A stretch of DNA of 21,157 nt from Clostridia bacterium (GCA_017503885.1 JAFVSF010000104.1:1-21157), one strand, 5' to 3'; positions 1-7,202 are shown, counted from the first letter of the stretch. Notes: generated by a model from the sequence alone, not told the origin. Numbers and translations are program-made.

Positions 1-47
1 CAGCACAACACCAATGCACTGATACTGCTAATAAGTTTCTTTTTCAT
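1..47 (-). CDS. Partial exported protein or lipoprotein, signal peptide only
   Basis: Only the first 15 codons are inside the window. They read MKKKLISSISALVLC, a lysine-rich start followed by a hydrophobic run, which is a typical Sec signal peptide. The Cys at position 15 could be a lipobox cysteine, although Leu just before it is not the usual residue. An AGGAGG ribosome-binding site lies a few bases upstream (complement of about 51-56), and a near-consensus promoter lies further upstream. The gene diverges from an AraC-type regulator; in Firmicutes such a pair is often a sugar-binding protein and its regulator, but that role is inferred from context only. Confidence 0.6.
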   Translation of the reverse strand, partial: MKKKLISSISALVLC

Positions 48-116
48 ACTTTCCTCCTGTTTTAGCCTTACGACGAAATGTTTTTGTTTTATGTCGCATG
101 CTAACACGTTGACTAT

Positions 117-145
117 ATTATAATATAAATTACAAATCAAGTCAA
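117..145 (-). promoter_or_regulatory. Sigma-A promoter of the leftmost gene
   Basis: On the minus strand TTGACT (145-140) is separated by exactly 17 bases from TATAAT (122-117). The predicted transcript starts near 110, giving a leader of about 60 bases with an AGGAGG site. A TTGACT/AGTCAA inverted pair (140-145 and 109-114) brackets the promoter and could be an operator or chance. Confidence 0.75.
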
Positions 146-175
146 TAGTAATTTTTAAGCACATAACAATAAATC

Positions 176-260
176 TTGTCATAAATTTACGTTTGTCAGC
201 AATTTACTCATAAATTGTTATAATTTTTAATATTGCCTGCTGTTACAAAAATTGTCACAA
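176..260 (+). promoter_or_regulatory. Cluster of four TGTYAYAA-type motifs, possible AraC operators
   Basis: Four copies of a motif close to YTGTYAYAA lie between the divergent promoters, at 176-184, 215-223, 240-248 and 252-260, all in the same orientation. Two are embedded in longer near-identical 12-mers (176-187 and 252-263, one difference). AraC-family proteins commonly bind direct repeats upstream of their own gene and of their target. The region is AT-rich, so part of the similarity could be chance. Confidence 0.35.
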
Positions 261-304
261 ATTAATACTTTTAGAGCAAAAATTATGTTGTTTTAAACTA
301 AGTA

Positions 305-333
305 TTGACAAATTTTGCTTTTTACTTTAAAAT
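305..333 (+). promoter_or_regulatory. Promoter of the AraC-type gene, predicts a leaderless mRNA
   Basis: TTGACA (305-310), a 17-base spacer and TAAAAT (328-333) form a near-consensus sigma-A promoter. The usual start distance puts +1 at about 340, the A of the ATG. No Shine-Dalgarno sequence is present and a TAA in frame with the gene sits at 328-330, so the coding region cannot begin further upstream. Confidence 0.75.
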
Positions 334-339
334 ACCGTT

Positions 340-1185
340 ATGGAAAAATTATTTAATTCTTATCCTGAAAAAACTTTGAAGGGCTACCCAAAAGACAAAA
401 CGGTGTACGAGGATTTCGCCGACGGCTCATTCTATTTGTTCTTAGAAAAGCACACCTTCTTTTTGGACGTACCCCACTATCACGACAGCTTAGAGGTTTT
501 GTACGTGATAAAGGGCAGGACGACCGTACACGTAAACGGAGCGTCGCACGACCTGAGTGAGGGCGAGATGTTTATCTGCAACAGTCAGATGGTTCACTTT
601 TATGAGAACTATGAGGAGGACAAGCTTGCACTTATAGCCGTTCTCAGCGCAAAGTATCTGCGCACCTTCCGCGACGTTTATAAAAACGTCAATTTTCCCG
701 CTGTCTTGAGAAATAAAGAAGCAAATGCTGAGATTTACAAAATTTTTGACAAATGGTTCAATCTGAAGAGAAGAAACGTTTTGATAGACTGCTCTTATTC
801 CAACCTGTTTTTAGATAAAATCGTTGAGCTTTACGGGCTTATTCCCTTTGGCCAGGAAGACGAAAACAACATTTTGGCAATCAACTTTATAAATTATGTA
901 AACGAGAATTACAATAAGGATATTACCCTTGAATCAACGGCAAAGCACTTTGGTTATTCGAAGGAATATTTCTCCAAAAAATTCAAGCAGACGGTTGATA
1001 AAAATTTCTTGGCGTTTGTAAACTCCATAAGGGTGCAAAAGGCTATGGAAATGCTTGAAAATCCAAACAACAGGCTGACATTTTTAGAGGTTTGCCTTGC
1101 GTGCGGATTTAACAACACCACCTCCTTATACCGACACTTGAAAAAAGCGGAGTTTACCTTGCCCTCATCAAAAAACAAAGAATAA
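340..1185 (+). CDS. AraC/XylS-family transcriptional regulator with cupin sensor domain
   Basis: The protein has 281 residues, a normal length for two-domain AraC regulators. Residues about 45-95 form a cupin-like sensor with a PHYHDSLEVLYVIKG start and a GEMF...H turn. Residues about 180-270 carry the two helix-turn-helix units of the AraC DNA-binding domain, the second around VCLACGFNNTTSLYRHLKK. This family usually senses a sugar or related metabolite and activates a neighbouring uptake or catabolic operon. The divergent exported protein at 1-47 is the obvious candidate target. No other plausible start exists: an in-frame stop lies at 328-330 and the next Met is deep in the cupin. The start overlaps the predicted transcription start, so translation is probably leaderless. 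The ligand cannot be read from the sequence. Confidence 0.9.
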   Translation: MEKLFNSYPEKTLKGYPKDKTVYEDFADGSFYLFLEKHTFFLDVPHYHDSLEVLYVIKGRTTVHVNGASHDLSEGEMFICNSQMVHFYENYEEDKLALIAVLSAKYLRTFRDVYKNVNFPAVLRNKEANAEIYKIFDKWFNLKRRNVLIDCSYSNLFLDKIVELYGLIPFGQEDENNILAINFINYVNENYNKDITLESTAKHFGYSKEYFSKKFKQTVDKNFLAFVNSIRVQKAMEMLENPNNRLTFLEVCLACGFNNTTSLYRHLKKAEFTLPSSKNKE

Positions 1186-1198
1186 TTCCACTATATTT

Positions 1199-1230
1199 AA
1201 ACGGCGTTGCTATAGCAACGCCGTTTTCTC
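1199..1230. terminator. Bidirectional intrinsic terminator
   Basis: A perfect stem, AAACGGCGTTGC paired with GCAACGCCGTTT around a TATA loop, is flanked by A and T runs. It sits between two convergent genes (the AraC regulator and the HTH protein) and can serve both. Confidence 0.85.
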
Positions 1231-1246
1231 TTTATAAATACGCTTT

Positions 1247-1858
1247 TCAGTTTTTTTCAATCACCTTTTTTTGCCATGATTTTTTATTGCAATTCGGACA
1301 CTTTAAATACCTCGTTCTTCCCATATGCTTTGCCATAAACACGCTTTTATATTCAGGCACGTATTTATAACCGCATTTTTCGCAGTGATAATAGCCTGCC
1401 GTCTGCTCTATTTTCAGCAAAAACGGCGTTGCGACTAATATGGGAATAATTCCTGTAAAAATAAGAACTATTCTAAGCCACTCATCAATTTTTGCATATG
1501 CGGCAATCATACAGCATGCAAGCATTACGGCTACGAGGATTATTCCTAAAATTATTTCTACTTTAAGCAGTCTTTTATCCGCCTCTTCCTTTTGCTTTAC
1601 CGTTTCAAATAAAGCCTGCTCTAATTTTTCGTTTCTTTTTTCCACCGATACTCTCTCCCCACACAATAAGTCCTGCACGTTTATACCCAATATCTCGCAA
1701 AGCTCGAGCATTATTGAGACGTCGGGCATTGATTTTCCGTTTTCCCACTTGGATACAGCCCTGTCGCTTACGTTTAATCTTTCAGCAAGCTGTGATTGCG
1801 TTAATTTTTTAGTCTTTCGGTTTTCGGCAATAAATTTACCAATTTTCATCTGGTCCAT
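1247..1858 (-). CDS. XRE-type HTH protein with two membrane helices and a zinc ribbon
   Basis: The start is placed at the ATG giving MDQMKIGKFIAENRK because a GGAGGT site lies five bases upstream; a longer frame begins seven codons earlier but would leave that site inside the gene. The 203-residue protein has an XRE/Cro-CI helix-turn-helix at about 6-60 (TQSQLAERLNVSDRAVSKWENG), a charged probable coiled coil at 68-98, two hydrophobic helices at about 101-122 and 127-148, and a C-terminal Cys4 ribbon (C159/C162 and C187/C190). This suggests a DNA-binding protein anchored in the membrane with a metal-binding tail, which may be a direct one-component sensor. Related HTH-plus-membrane proteins are common in Clostridia and mostly uncharacterised. 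It has its own promoter. Confidence 0.8.
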   Translation of the reverse strand: MDQMKIGKFIAENRKTKKLTQSQLAERLNVSDRAVSKWENGKSMPDVSIMLELCEILGINVQDLLCGERVSVEKRNEKLEQALFETVKQKEEADKRLLKVEIILGIILVAVMLACCMIAAYAKIDEWLRIVLIFTGIIPILVATPFLLKIEQTAGYYHCEKCGYKYVPEYKSVFMAKHMGRTRYLKCPNCNKKSWQKKVIEKN

Positions 1859-1877
1859 TTGCGACCTCCATGTATGC

Positions 1878-1906
1878 ATTATATCCTTTTACAGCATAAA
1901 AAACAA
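1878..1906 (-). promoter_or_regulatory. Promoter of the HTH/zinc-ribbon gene
   Basis: TATAAT (1883-1878, minus strand) with TTGTTT (1906-1901) 17 bases upstream. The predicted start near 1871 gives a leader of about 13 bases holding the GGAGGT site. Confidence 0.55.
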
Positions 1907-1951
1907 CGTACCGTCGGTTGAGTTTGGGGAGTTTTTACTCTACTTACGGTA
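1897..1951 (-). terminator. Possible terminator after the GNAT gene
   Basis: Minus-strand TACCGT (1951-1946) can pair with ACGGTA (1914-1909), enclosing a small GAGT/ACTC hairpin (1929-1940), and is followed by a T-rich run. The outer stem is only six pairs with a long interior, so this is weak. It overlaps the -35 of the next gene. Confidence 0.25.
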
Positions 1952-1962
1952 GAATTTTGCGT

Positions 1963-2571
1963 TTATTCGGCATAAATCAGCGTTTCGGGATGAGAAAATT
2001 TAAGCTTTATTTGCTTTTCCGGGTTTGTAAGCAGGTTTAAAACACCCGGCTCTTTAGTGCCTAAACGTGTTTCCATAACAAGCTTTCTATAAGGCTTAAA
2101 CCCACATTTTTCTTGCACCCTTTTAGATTGAGTGTTAAAATCGTAATATCCACAAGTTAAAAAGTCTAAATTTAGCTCGTTAAACAAATAATCTATAACA
2201 GCTTTAACAGCTTCGGGCATAATGCCTTTGCCCCAATAATCTTTAGCTAAAACGTAGCCTATTTCTCTGCCGTAATAATTGCAAAACTCGGTAAGAGCCT
2301 CTTCCATACCGTACATTTCAACACCTAACGAGCCTATAACCTTGTTATTTTGCTTATAAACGATAGCAAAGGTTTTATCTTCTAAAATAAATCTGTTTAG
2401 TATTTCTTGAGATTTTTCTATGCTTTCGTGATGATGCCACCCTGCCATTTCGCCAACACCTTCTACTTTTGCATACTCGTAAAAGTCGTCTAAGTCACTA
2501 TTTACAAACGGTCTTAAAATAAGCCTTTCGGTTTCTATAACCTTTCCGTTTAAATGAAAAATCGCGTTCAT
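1963..2571 (-). CDS. GNAT-family N-acetyltransferase, RimJ/RimL-like
   Basis: The 202-residue protein begins with the hallmark of the RimJ/RimL type (ETERLILRPF at 13-22). Its acetyl-CoA binding motif is seen as GYVLAKDYWGKGIMPEA (105-121), and the family's C-terminal strand and turn appear as FNTQSKRVQEKCGFK (about 145-159). Members acetylate the N-terminus of ribosomal proteins or small amines using acetyl-CoA; the substrate here cannot be inferred. A GAGGAG site lies about eight bases upstream of the ATG. The gene is monocistronic: it has its own promoter and lies downstream of the rpsI terminator. It is not obviously linked in function to its neighbours. Confidence 0.85.
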   Translation of the reverse strand: MNAIFHLNGKVIETERLILRPFVNSDLDDFYEYAKVEGVGEMAGWHHHESIEKSQEILNRFILEDKTFAIVYKQNNKVIGSLGVEMYGMEEALTEFCNYYGREIGYVLAKDYWGKGIMPEAVKAVIDYLFNELNLDFLTCGYYDFNTQSKRVQEKCGFKPYRKLVMETRLGTKEPGVLNLLTNPEKQIKLKFSHPETLIYAE

Positions 2572-2598
2572 GATATAGTCTCCTCACCTTTTCGGTAG

Positions 2599-2627
2599 AT
2601 TATATCATAGAATACCCGGAAAGTAAA
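2599..2627 (-). promoter_or_regulatory. Promoter of the GNAT gene
   Basis: TTTACT (2627-2622), 17-base spacer, TATAAT (2604-2599) on the minus strand; the start is predicted near 2592, just upstream of the ribosome-binding site. It abuts the rpsI terminator. Confidence 0.6.
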
Positions 2628-2659
2628 TAAAAAAACAGCACCCACAAACGTGAGTGCTG
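2624..2659 (-). terminator. Intrinsic terminator of rplM-rpsI
   Basis: Minus-strand CAGCACTCAC and GTGGGTGCTG form a 10-pair stem with one mismatch and a four-base loop (2636-2659), followed by seven or more Ts. It lies 24 bases beyond the rpsI stop. Confidence 0.85.
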
Positions 2660-2683
2660 AAATTTTTGATATAAGATAACAAA

Positions 2684-3097
2684 TTATCTCTTACTAAATT
2701 GTGGAGCACGTCTTGCTTTCTTTAAGCCGTACTTCTTTCTTTCCTTCATTCTTGGATCTCTGGTAAGATATCCTGCTGCCTTTAAAGCTGCTCTGAGCTC
2801 CGGCTCAGCTACGATTAATGCTCTTGCAATACCGTGACGGATAGCGCCTGCCTGACCGGTAAATCCACCGCCGTTAACGTTTACGAAAACGTCATACTTA
2901 GATTCGGTTTCAGTTAAAACGAGCGGTTGTCTGATGATAAGCTTTAAGGTATCAAGATCGCAATACTCGTCGATGCTTCTGCCGTTAATAGTGATTGCTC
3001 CGTTGCCACCGGGAATAAGTCTTACACGTGCAACAGCGCTCTTTCTTCTGCCTGTTCCCCAATATTGGAGTTTCTTTTTAACAGATACTTTTGCCAT
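2684..3097 (-). CDS. rpsI: 30S ribosomal protein S9
   Basis: A small-subunit ribosomal protein of 137 residues, slightly longer than the usual 130 because of a short lysine-rich N-terminus before YWGTGRRKSAVARVR. It has the S9 landmarks TLKLIIRQPL, the GGGFTGQAGAIRHGIARAL core (about 76-94) and the C-terminal QFSKR tail, which reaches into the ribosomal P site. The gene follows rplM after an 18-base gap that contains a GGAGGA site. S9 and L13 are co-transcribed in nearly all bacteria. A terminator follows directly. Confidence 0.98.
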   Translation of the reverse strand: MAKVSVKKKLQYWGTGRRKSAVARVRLIPGGNGAITINGRSIDEYCDLDTLKLIIRQPLVLTETESKYDVFVNVNGGGFTGQAGAIRHGIARALIVAEPELRAALKAAGYLTRDPRMKERKKYGLKKARRAPQFSKR

Positions 3098-3115
3098 AAT
3101 ACTTTATTCCTCCGA

Positions 3116-3550
3116 TTATTTGCTGAGCTCTAATACTTTAGGCTGTTGAGCTTGATGATTGTGCTCTGCGCCCTTGTCTACTCTAAGTTTAGTGATCATT
3201 TGTCTGCCAAGGCTGTTCTTGGGAAGCATGCCCTTGATTGCCTCGTAAACTACTAAGTCAGACTTTTTAGCCATCATATCCTTGTAAGGAGTTTGCTTAA
3301 GTCCGCCGATATAACCGGTGTGATAAGTGTACATTTTTTGCTCAAGCTTCTTACCGGTTAAAACTACCTTGTCACTGTTTAATACTATAACGAAATCGCC
3401 TGTATCAACGTTTGGGGTGAAGGTAGGCTTATGCTTACCTCTTAAAACGCTGGCTACCTGAGATGCAAGTCTACCAAGCGTCATACCCGAAGCGTCAACT
3501 ACGAACCATTCTCTTTTTACTTCGTGGCTCTTAGCCATAAAACTCTTCAT
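3116..3550 (-). CDS. rplM: 50S ribosomal protein L13
   Basis: The 144-residue protein shows the L13 signature from MKSFMAKSHEVKREWFVVDASGMTLGRLAS-like N-terminus through GKHKPTFTPNVDTGDFVIV, YTYHTGYIGGLK and LPKNSLGRQM. It is an early-assembling large-subunit protein that also represses its own operon in some bacteria. A GGAG site lies upstream of the ATG. It is the first gene of rplM-rpsI, with its own strong promoter and a leader of roughly 95 bases, and sits downstream of truA as in most Firmicutes. Confidence 0.98.
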   Translation of the reverse strand: MKSFMAKSHEVKREWFVVDASGMTLGRLASQVASVLRGKHKPTFTPNVDTGDFVIVLNSDKVVLTGKKLEQKMYTYHTGYIGGLKQTPYKDMMAKKSDLVVYEAIKGMLPKNSLGRQMITKLRVDKGAEHNHQAQQPKVLELSK

Positions 3551-3645
3551 GATAATTCTCCAAATTTTTATTTAAATAATTCATTAAAGGTTTCGTCGCT
3601 GTATTGAGGGGCTAGTTCGTCAAGCGTACGTTTCCTTATAATAGC
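3551..3645 (-). promoter_or_regulatory. rplM 5' leader, possible L13-type autoregulatory element
   Basis: The predicted transcript has about 95 untranslated bases before rplM. Near its 5' end GGCTA can pair with a downstream TAGCC about 30 bases on, enclosing a self-complementary CGTACG. Many Firmicutes carry a structured L13 leader at exactly this place. The assignment rests mostly on position; it was not checked against the family model. Confidence 0.4.
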
Positions 3646-3651
3646 CAAAAT

Positions 3652-3680
3652 ATTTTATAAAATTACAAAACTTTTGTCAA
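3652..3680 (-). promoter_or_regulatory. Promoter of rplM-rpsI
   Basis: TTGACA (3680-3675), 17-base spacer, TAAAAT (3657-3652) on the minus strand. It lies between truA and rplM, so the ribosomal genes can be expressed independently of the ECF operon. No clear terminator was seen after truA, so read-through is also possible. Confidence 0.8.
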
Positions 3681-3733
3681 GCGTTTTTTCACTCTTTTCA
3701 AAATTTTATTATATATATTGTTTATAAACACTC

Positions 3734-4465
3734 TTAATAGTCCACGCTTACAAGCGTTAGACCTTGTGGTGGCATTGTAAAGCCTGCTCTTTCTCTACTT
3801 TTTGATGCTAAAATATCGCTTATATCTTCTACGGCAAGTTTGCCTTGACCAACTTTTACGAGCGTGCCCACCATAATCCTTACCATATTATATAAAAAGC
3901 CGTTGCCACATACTGTAAAAGTTATTTCATTGCCTACCCTTTCAACTTCGGCAAAATAAATCTCCCTAACAGTATCGTTAACCTCAGAGCCAGATGCCAA
4001 AAAGCAAGCAAAATCATGTTTGCCTATAAACTTTTTGCAAGCCTCGTTCATTTTTATAGCGTCTAGGTCAAATTCTACCCTTGCAAAATATCTATCATAT
4101 AAAGGTCTTGGTTGTTTGCTTATATATATTTTATATTGATAAGTCTTTCTTTTGGCAGAATATCTTGCGTGAAGTTCATCTGCAACTTGCCAACTTTCTA
4201 TCGCCTTTATATCGCTTGGAAGATATTGGTTTAACGCACTTGCAAATTTATCTGCTGGAATCGTGCTAGTGGTATCAAAGTGGGCGATTTGCCCTAATGC
4301 GTGTACGCCACTGTCCGTACGTCCACTACCCGTTACCGAACTTTTGCTACCAGTCAACTTTTCTATAGCGATTTCTATTTCTTCTTGAACGGTTTTTTGA
4401 TTTGGTTGTATTTGCCAACCACAGTAACCCGTTCCATCATACTCAATTTTAATAAAAACTCTCAT
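3734..4465 (-). CDS. truA: tRNA pseudouridine(38-40) synthase TruA
   Basis: TruA converts uridines 38-40 of the tRNA anticodon arm to pseudouridine. The 243-residue protein is full length. The catalytic aspartate is D51 in GSGRTDSGVHALGQ, and the family motifs YDGTGYCGWQ (9-18), ARYSAKRKTYQY and the C-terminal FLYNMVRIMVGTLVKVG are present. It begins nine bases after the ecfT stop, and the order ecfA1-ecfA2-ecfT-truA is the common Firmicutes arrangement, so it is probably the last gene of that operon. Confidence 0.97.
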   Translation of the reverse strand: MRVFIKIEYDGTGYCGWQIQPNQKTVQEEIEIAIEKLTGSKSSVTGSGRTDSGVHALGQIAHFDTTSTIPADKFASALNQYLPSDIKAIESWQVADELHARYSAKRKTYQYKIYISKQPRPLYDRYFARVEFDLDAIKMNEACKKFIGKHDFACFLASGSEVNDTVREIYFAEVERVGNEITFTVCGNGFLYNMVRIMVGTLVKVGQGKLAVEDISDILASKSRERAGFTMPPQGLTLVSVDY

Positions 4466-4474
4466 ATAAGTCGA

Positions 4475-5311
4475 TTAACTCCACAAACTTGTTAAAAATA
4501 AGGCAACTTGACTATCGAACACGTTAAGCAAAATAACACCTGTTAAAGCAAGCGAAATTGCAAGCGTTCCAAGCAAATCTCTAAAACTTAAAGTGAGTTT
4601 TTTATATTTAGTTCGTATTTTGCTACCCGAATAACACCTTGCATCCATAGCGTCGCCAAGCTCGTCTCCTCGACGGAAAGCACTAATTAATAACGGTATC
4701 AAAACGGGTATCAATGCCTTTGCCTTTTTAATAATATTTCCACTGTCAAACTCTGCACCCCTTGCTTTTTGAGCGTTTATAATTCTCTCCGTTTCGTTAG
4801 CAAGCGTTGGAATAGAACGAAGTGCAATAGACATTATAAGTGCTAAATCGTGAACTGGAAATTTTACCAAAGTGAGTGGTTTTAAAAGGCTTTCTATACC
4901 ATCTGTTAAACTAACTGGCGTTGTCGTCAACGTAAGCACTGAACTTCCCATAACCAAAGCAATGAGCCTAAGTGCTAAAAAGCCTGCGCCAATTAAACCT
5001 TCTTTATACACAACCCAAAAATAATGAGTATCCCCTACTTTAGGTTGATAAAAACAAATATTTAATATAGCCGTGAACACGACTAAAAATATAATGGCTT
5101 TTATACTTCTTATTACAGACACGATAGGCACTCTAGACGCAACTACGGTCAAAAGTAAAAAGATTAAGGTAGCAAAAAGCCCCAAAAAGGTTTGTGCCAC
5201 AAAAACCATTACTATATATGCAATTAAAAGCAGTATCTTAACCCTTGGGTCCATCTTATGAACGAAGGACTCGGCTTGATAATACTGACCAAAAGTAACG
5301 TCAGAAAGCAT
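4475..5311 (-). CDS. ecfT: ECF transporter transmembrane subunit EcfT
   Basis: EcfT is the membrane subunit that couples the two ATPases to interchangeable substrate-binding S proteins in group II energy-coupling factor vitamin and metal transporters. The 278-residue protein has several hydrophobic helices (about 28-65, 70-88, 104-128 and 245-265) and the two cytoplasmic coupling motifs of the family, seen as AQKARGAEF (about 183-191) and DAMDARCYSG (about 221-230). The N-terminal GQYYQAESFVHKMDPRVKILL is also typical. An AGGAG site lies five bases before the ATG. No S-component gene is in the window, as expected for a shared module. Confidence 0.95.
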   Translation of the reverse strand: MLSDVTFGQYYQAESFVHKMDPRVKILLLIAYIVMVFVAQTFLGLFATLIFLLLTVVASRVPIVSVIRSIKAIIFLVVFTAILNICFYQPKVGDTHYFWVVYKEGLIGAGFLALRLIALVMGSSVLTLTTTPVSLTDGIESLLKPLTLVKFPVHDLALIMSIALRSIPTLANETERIINAQKARGAEFDSGNIIKKAKALIPVLIPLLISAFRRGDELGDAMDARCYSGSKIRTKYKKLTLSFRDLLGTLAISLALTGVILLNVFDSQVALFLTSLWS

Positions 5312-5343
5312 TTATTCTCCTAAAAAGTCTATGTATAAGTTGA

Positions 5344-6216
5344 TTATTTGTTATCTTTATAATATTTTGCAATATTTTGAACAAAGTCTTCTCGTGTAAA
5401 ATCAGAATCGATTTCTACGCCAACTGCTTTAAGTTCATCAAGTAAAAAACCTGTAACTGGCACGCCTAAACGGAGTTCGTTCATCTCTTTTGAACGCTTA
5501 AACACCTCACTGGGTTTACCAGCAAATACTATTTTACCCTCTGAAAATACTGCTACGTCTGAACAGTTTTCGCAAACCTCATCCATATCGTGCGACACTA
5601 TAATAACAGTCTTTACTACACCACTACGATGAAGGTCGTGCAAAATTTTCATAAGTTCGTTTTTGCCCACTGGGTCTAACCCTGCAACAGGCTCGTCTAA
5701 AACAAGAACTTCCGGTTTAGAAACGAGAACGCCGGCAATAGCAACCCTACGCTTTTGACCACCAGATAAATCGAGTGGAGATTTATTGATGCAGTCTTTT
5801 GGTAGCCCTAACATATCTAGTGCTTTAAAAACTGCCATTTTTACCTCTTCTTCGGTACTATTGGGGTAAAAATTCTTATAACCAAAGGCAACGTCTAAAA
5901 AAACGGTTTCGGCAAAAAGTTGATATTCAGGATATTGGAACACCATTCCAACCTTTGAACGCAACTGTTTGTATTTCTTTTTTACTATTTTCTTTTTATC
6001 GGCAAGATTAATATCTCCAACCATTAACTTTCCACTAGTTAAGGGGATTATTCCGTTTAAGTGCTGAATAAAGGTCGATTTTCCACTGCCAGTATGACCT
6101 ATAATACCAAAAAAACTACCCTCTTCGATAGTTAAACTAACGTCTTTTAAAGCGTCTACGGCAAACTTACTCTTTTTGTTATATGTGAAGGTTAAATTTT
6201 CTGCAACAATTCGCAT
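5344..6216 (-). CDS. ecfA2: ECF transporter ATPase EcfA2
   Basis: One of the two ABC ATPases of the ECF module. The 290 residues include Walker A GHTGSGKST (40-48), Q loop VFQYPEYQLF, signature LSGGQKRRVAIAG and Walker B VLVLDEPVAGLDP; the GHTGSGKST variant is characteristic of EcfA2. The first 25 bases overlap the end of ecfA1. The start is fixed by an in-frame TAA at 6225-6223, only two codons upstream. A good GGAGGA lies about 15 bases from the ATG, further than normal, so translation may depend on coupling to ecfA1. It would work as a heterodimer with EcfA1 on the cytoplasmic face of EcfT. Confidence 0.95.
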   Translation of the reverse strand: MRIVAENLTFTYNKKSKFAVDALKDVSLTIEEGSFFGIIGHTGSGKSTFIQHLNGIIPLTSGKLMVGDINLADKKKIVKKKYKQLRSKVGMVFQYPEYQLFAETVFLDVAFGYKNFYPNSTEEEVKMAVFKALDMLGLPKDCINKSPLDLSGGQKRRVAIAGVLVSKPEVLVLDEPVAGLDPVGKNELMKILHDLHRSGVVKTVIIVSHDMDEVCENCSDVAVFSEGKIVFAGKPSEVFKRSKEMNELRLGVPVTGFLLDELKAVGVEIDSDFTREDFVQNIAKYYKDNK

Positions 6217-7034
6217 AACGACTTAGAAAGTTCCTCCTTGGTAAGTATTCCGTCAGGAAGTGGCAACCCCTCTTTTTGGAGTGCCTCTGCAAGTTTTGCA
6301 GAAACAGGCAATTCTAAACCACATTCCTTAATGACGTCTTTTTTAGCAAAAATCTCACTTGGATTTCCCTGTGCCATAATAACGCCGTCACCCATAATAC
6401 AAATTTCGTCTGCCTCAACAGCCTCATCCATATAGTGAGTTATATCTATTACCGTCATACCCCTCTCTTTATTGAGAGTTCTAACAACTTCTATTACCTC
6501 TCTTCTTCCCTTTGGGTCAAGCATTGAGGTAGACTCGTCTAAAATTAAGATATCTGGATAAATTGCAAGAGCCCCTGCGATTGCAACCCTTTGCTTTTGT
6601 CCACCAGAAAGTCTTGCAACCTCGCTGTGACGGAATTCTTCCGTTCCAGTTGCCTTGAGAGCGTAATCTATCCTATTTTTTATCTCTTCACGTGGAACAC
6701 CAATATTTTCTGGACCGAAAGCAACGTCGTCTTCAACGATTGATGCGATTTGCTGATTGTCTGGATTTTGAAAAACCATACCAGCCCTCTTTCTAATTTC
6801 AAACAAGTTGTTTTTGTCTTTAGTGTCCATGCCAAAAACGGTAACAGTACCTTCGTTTGGGGTTAAAAGTCCATTTATAAGTTTTGCACAAGTGGATTTA
6901 CCACTGCCGTTTCTGCCAAGCAGTGCCACGAAAGAGCCTTTTTCTATGGTGAGTGAAAAATTCTTTAAGACTTCTTGGCGTTCGTCCTCGTCGCCATAGC
7001 CAAAACTCACGTTTTTAAATTCTATTGTCTGCAT
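6192..7034 (-). CDS. ecfA1: ECF transporter ATPase EcfA1
   Basis: First gene of the ECF operon. The start is placed at the ATG giving MQTIEFKNVSFGYG. A longer frame begins seven codons upstream (7055), but its ATG lies upstream of the predicted -10 and has no ribosome-binding site. The 280-residue protein has Walker A GRNGSGKST (40-48), Q loop VFQNPDNQQ, signature LSGGQKQRVAIAG and Walker B ILILDESTSMLDP. It pairs with EcfA2 to power uptake by exchangeable S components. The chosen start is one base from the predicted transcription start, so the mRNA may be leaderless. Confidence 0.94.
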   Translation of the reverse strand: MQTIEFKNVSFGYGDEDERQEVLKNFSLTIEKGSFVALLGRNGSGKSTCAKLINGLLTPNEGTVTVFGMDTKDKNNLFEIRKRAGMVFQNPDNQQIASIVEDDVAFGPENIGVPREEIKNRIDYALKATGTEEFRHSEVARLSGGQKQRVAIAGALAIYPDILILDESTSMLDPKGRREVIEVVRTLNKERGMTVIDITHYMDEAVEADEICIMGDGVIMAQGNPSEIFAKKDVIKECGLELPVSAKLAEALQKEGLPLPDGILTKEELSKSLCELLQKI

Positions 7035-7041
7035 AACGGTT

Positions 7042-7071
7042 ATTATATCATACATTCCCGATTTTTAACAA
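7042..7071 (-). promoter_or_regulatory. Promoter of the ecfA1-ecfA2-ecfT-truA operon, predicts leaderless mRNA
   Basis: TTGTTA (7071-7066), 18-base spacer, TATAAT (7047-7042) on the minus strand. The start is predicted at about 7035-7034, directly at the ATG of ecfA1, with no Shine-Dalgarno between. The bases around the start, ACCGTTATG, are the same as at the AraC-type gene. Confidence 0.6.
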
Positions 7072-7173
7072 GCATTTTAACCCACTTTAACCTATTTGGA
7101 AAATTTTTAACACCTTAACCCCTATTATTTACTAAATTTATTTATAAATTTACTTAATTTTTTTCATTTTCCA

Positions 7174-7202
7174 TTGACTTAACGCTTTTTTTGATATATA
7201 AT
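7174..7202 (+). promoter_or_regulatory. Promoter of nifJ
   Basis: TTGACT (7174-7179), 17-base spacer, TATAAT (7197-7202). The start is predicted near 7209, giving a leader of about 85 bases. The strength fits the high-expression codon use of the gene. Confidence 0.85.

Noticed and set aside
1440..1952. Plus-strand open frame of 170 codons
   Set aside because: It is antisense to the HTH/zinc-ribbon gene, which has a convincing domain structure, promoter and ribosome-binding site; this frame has none.
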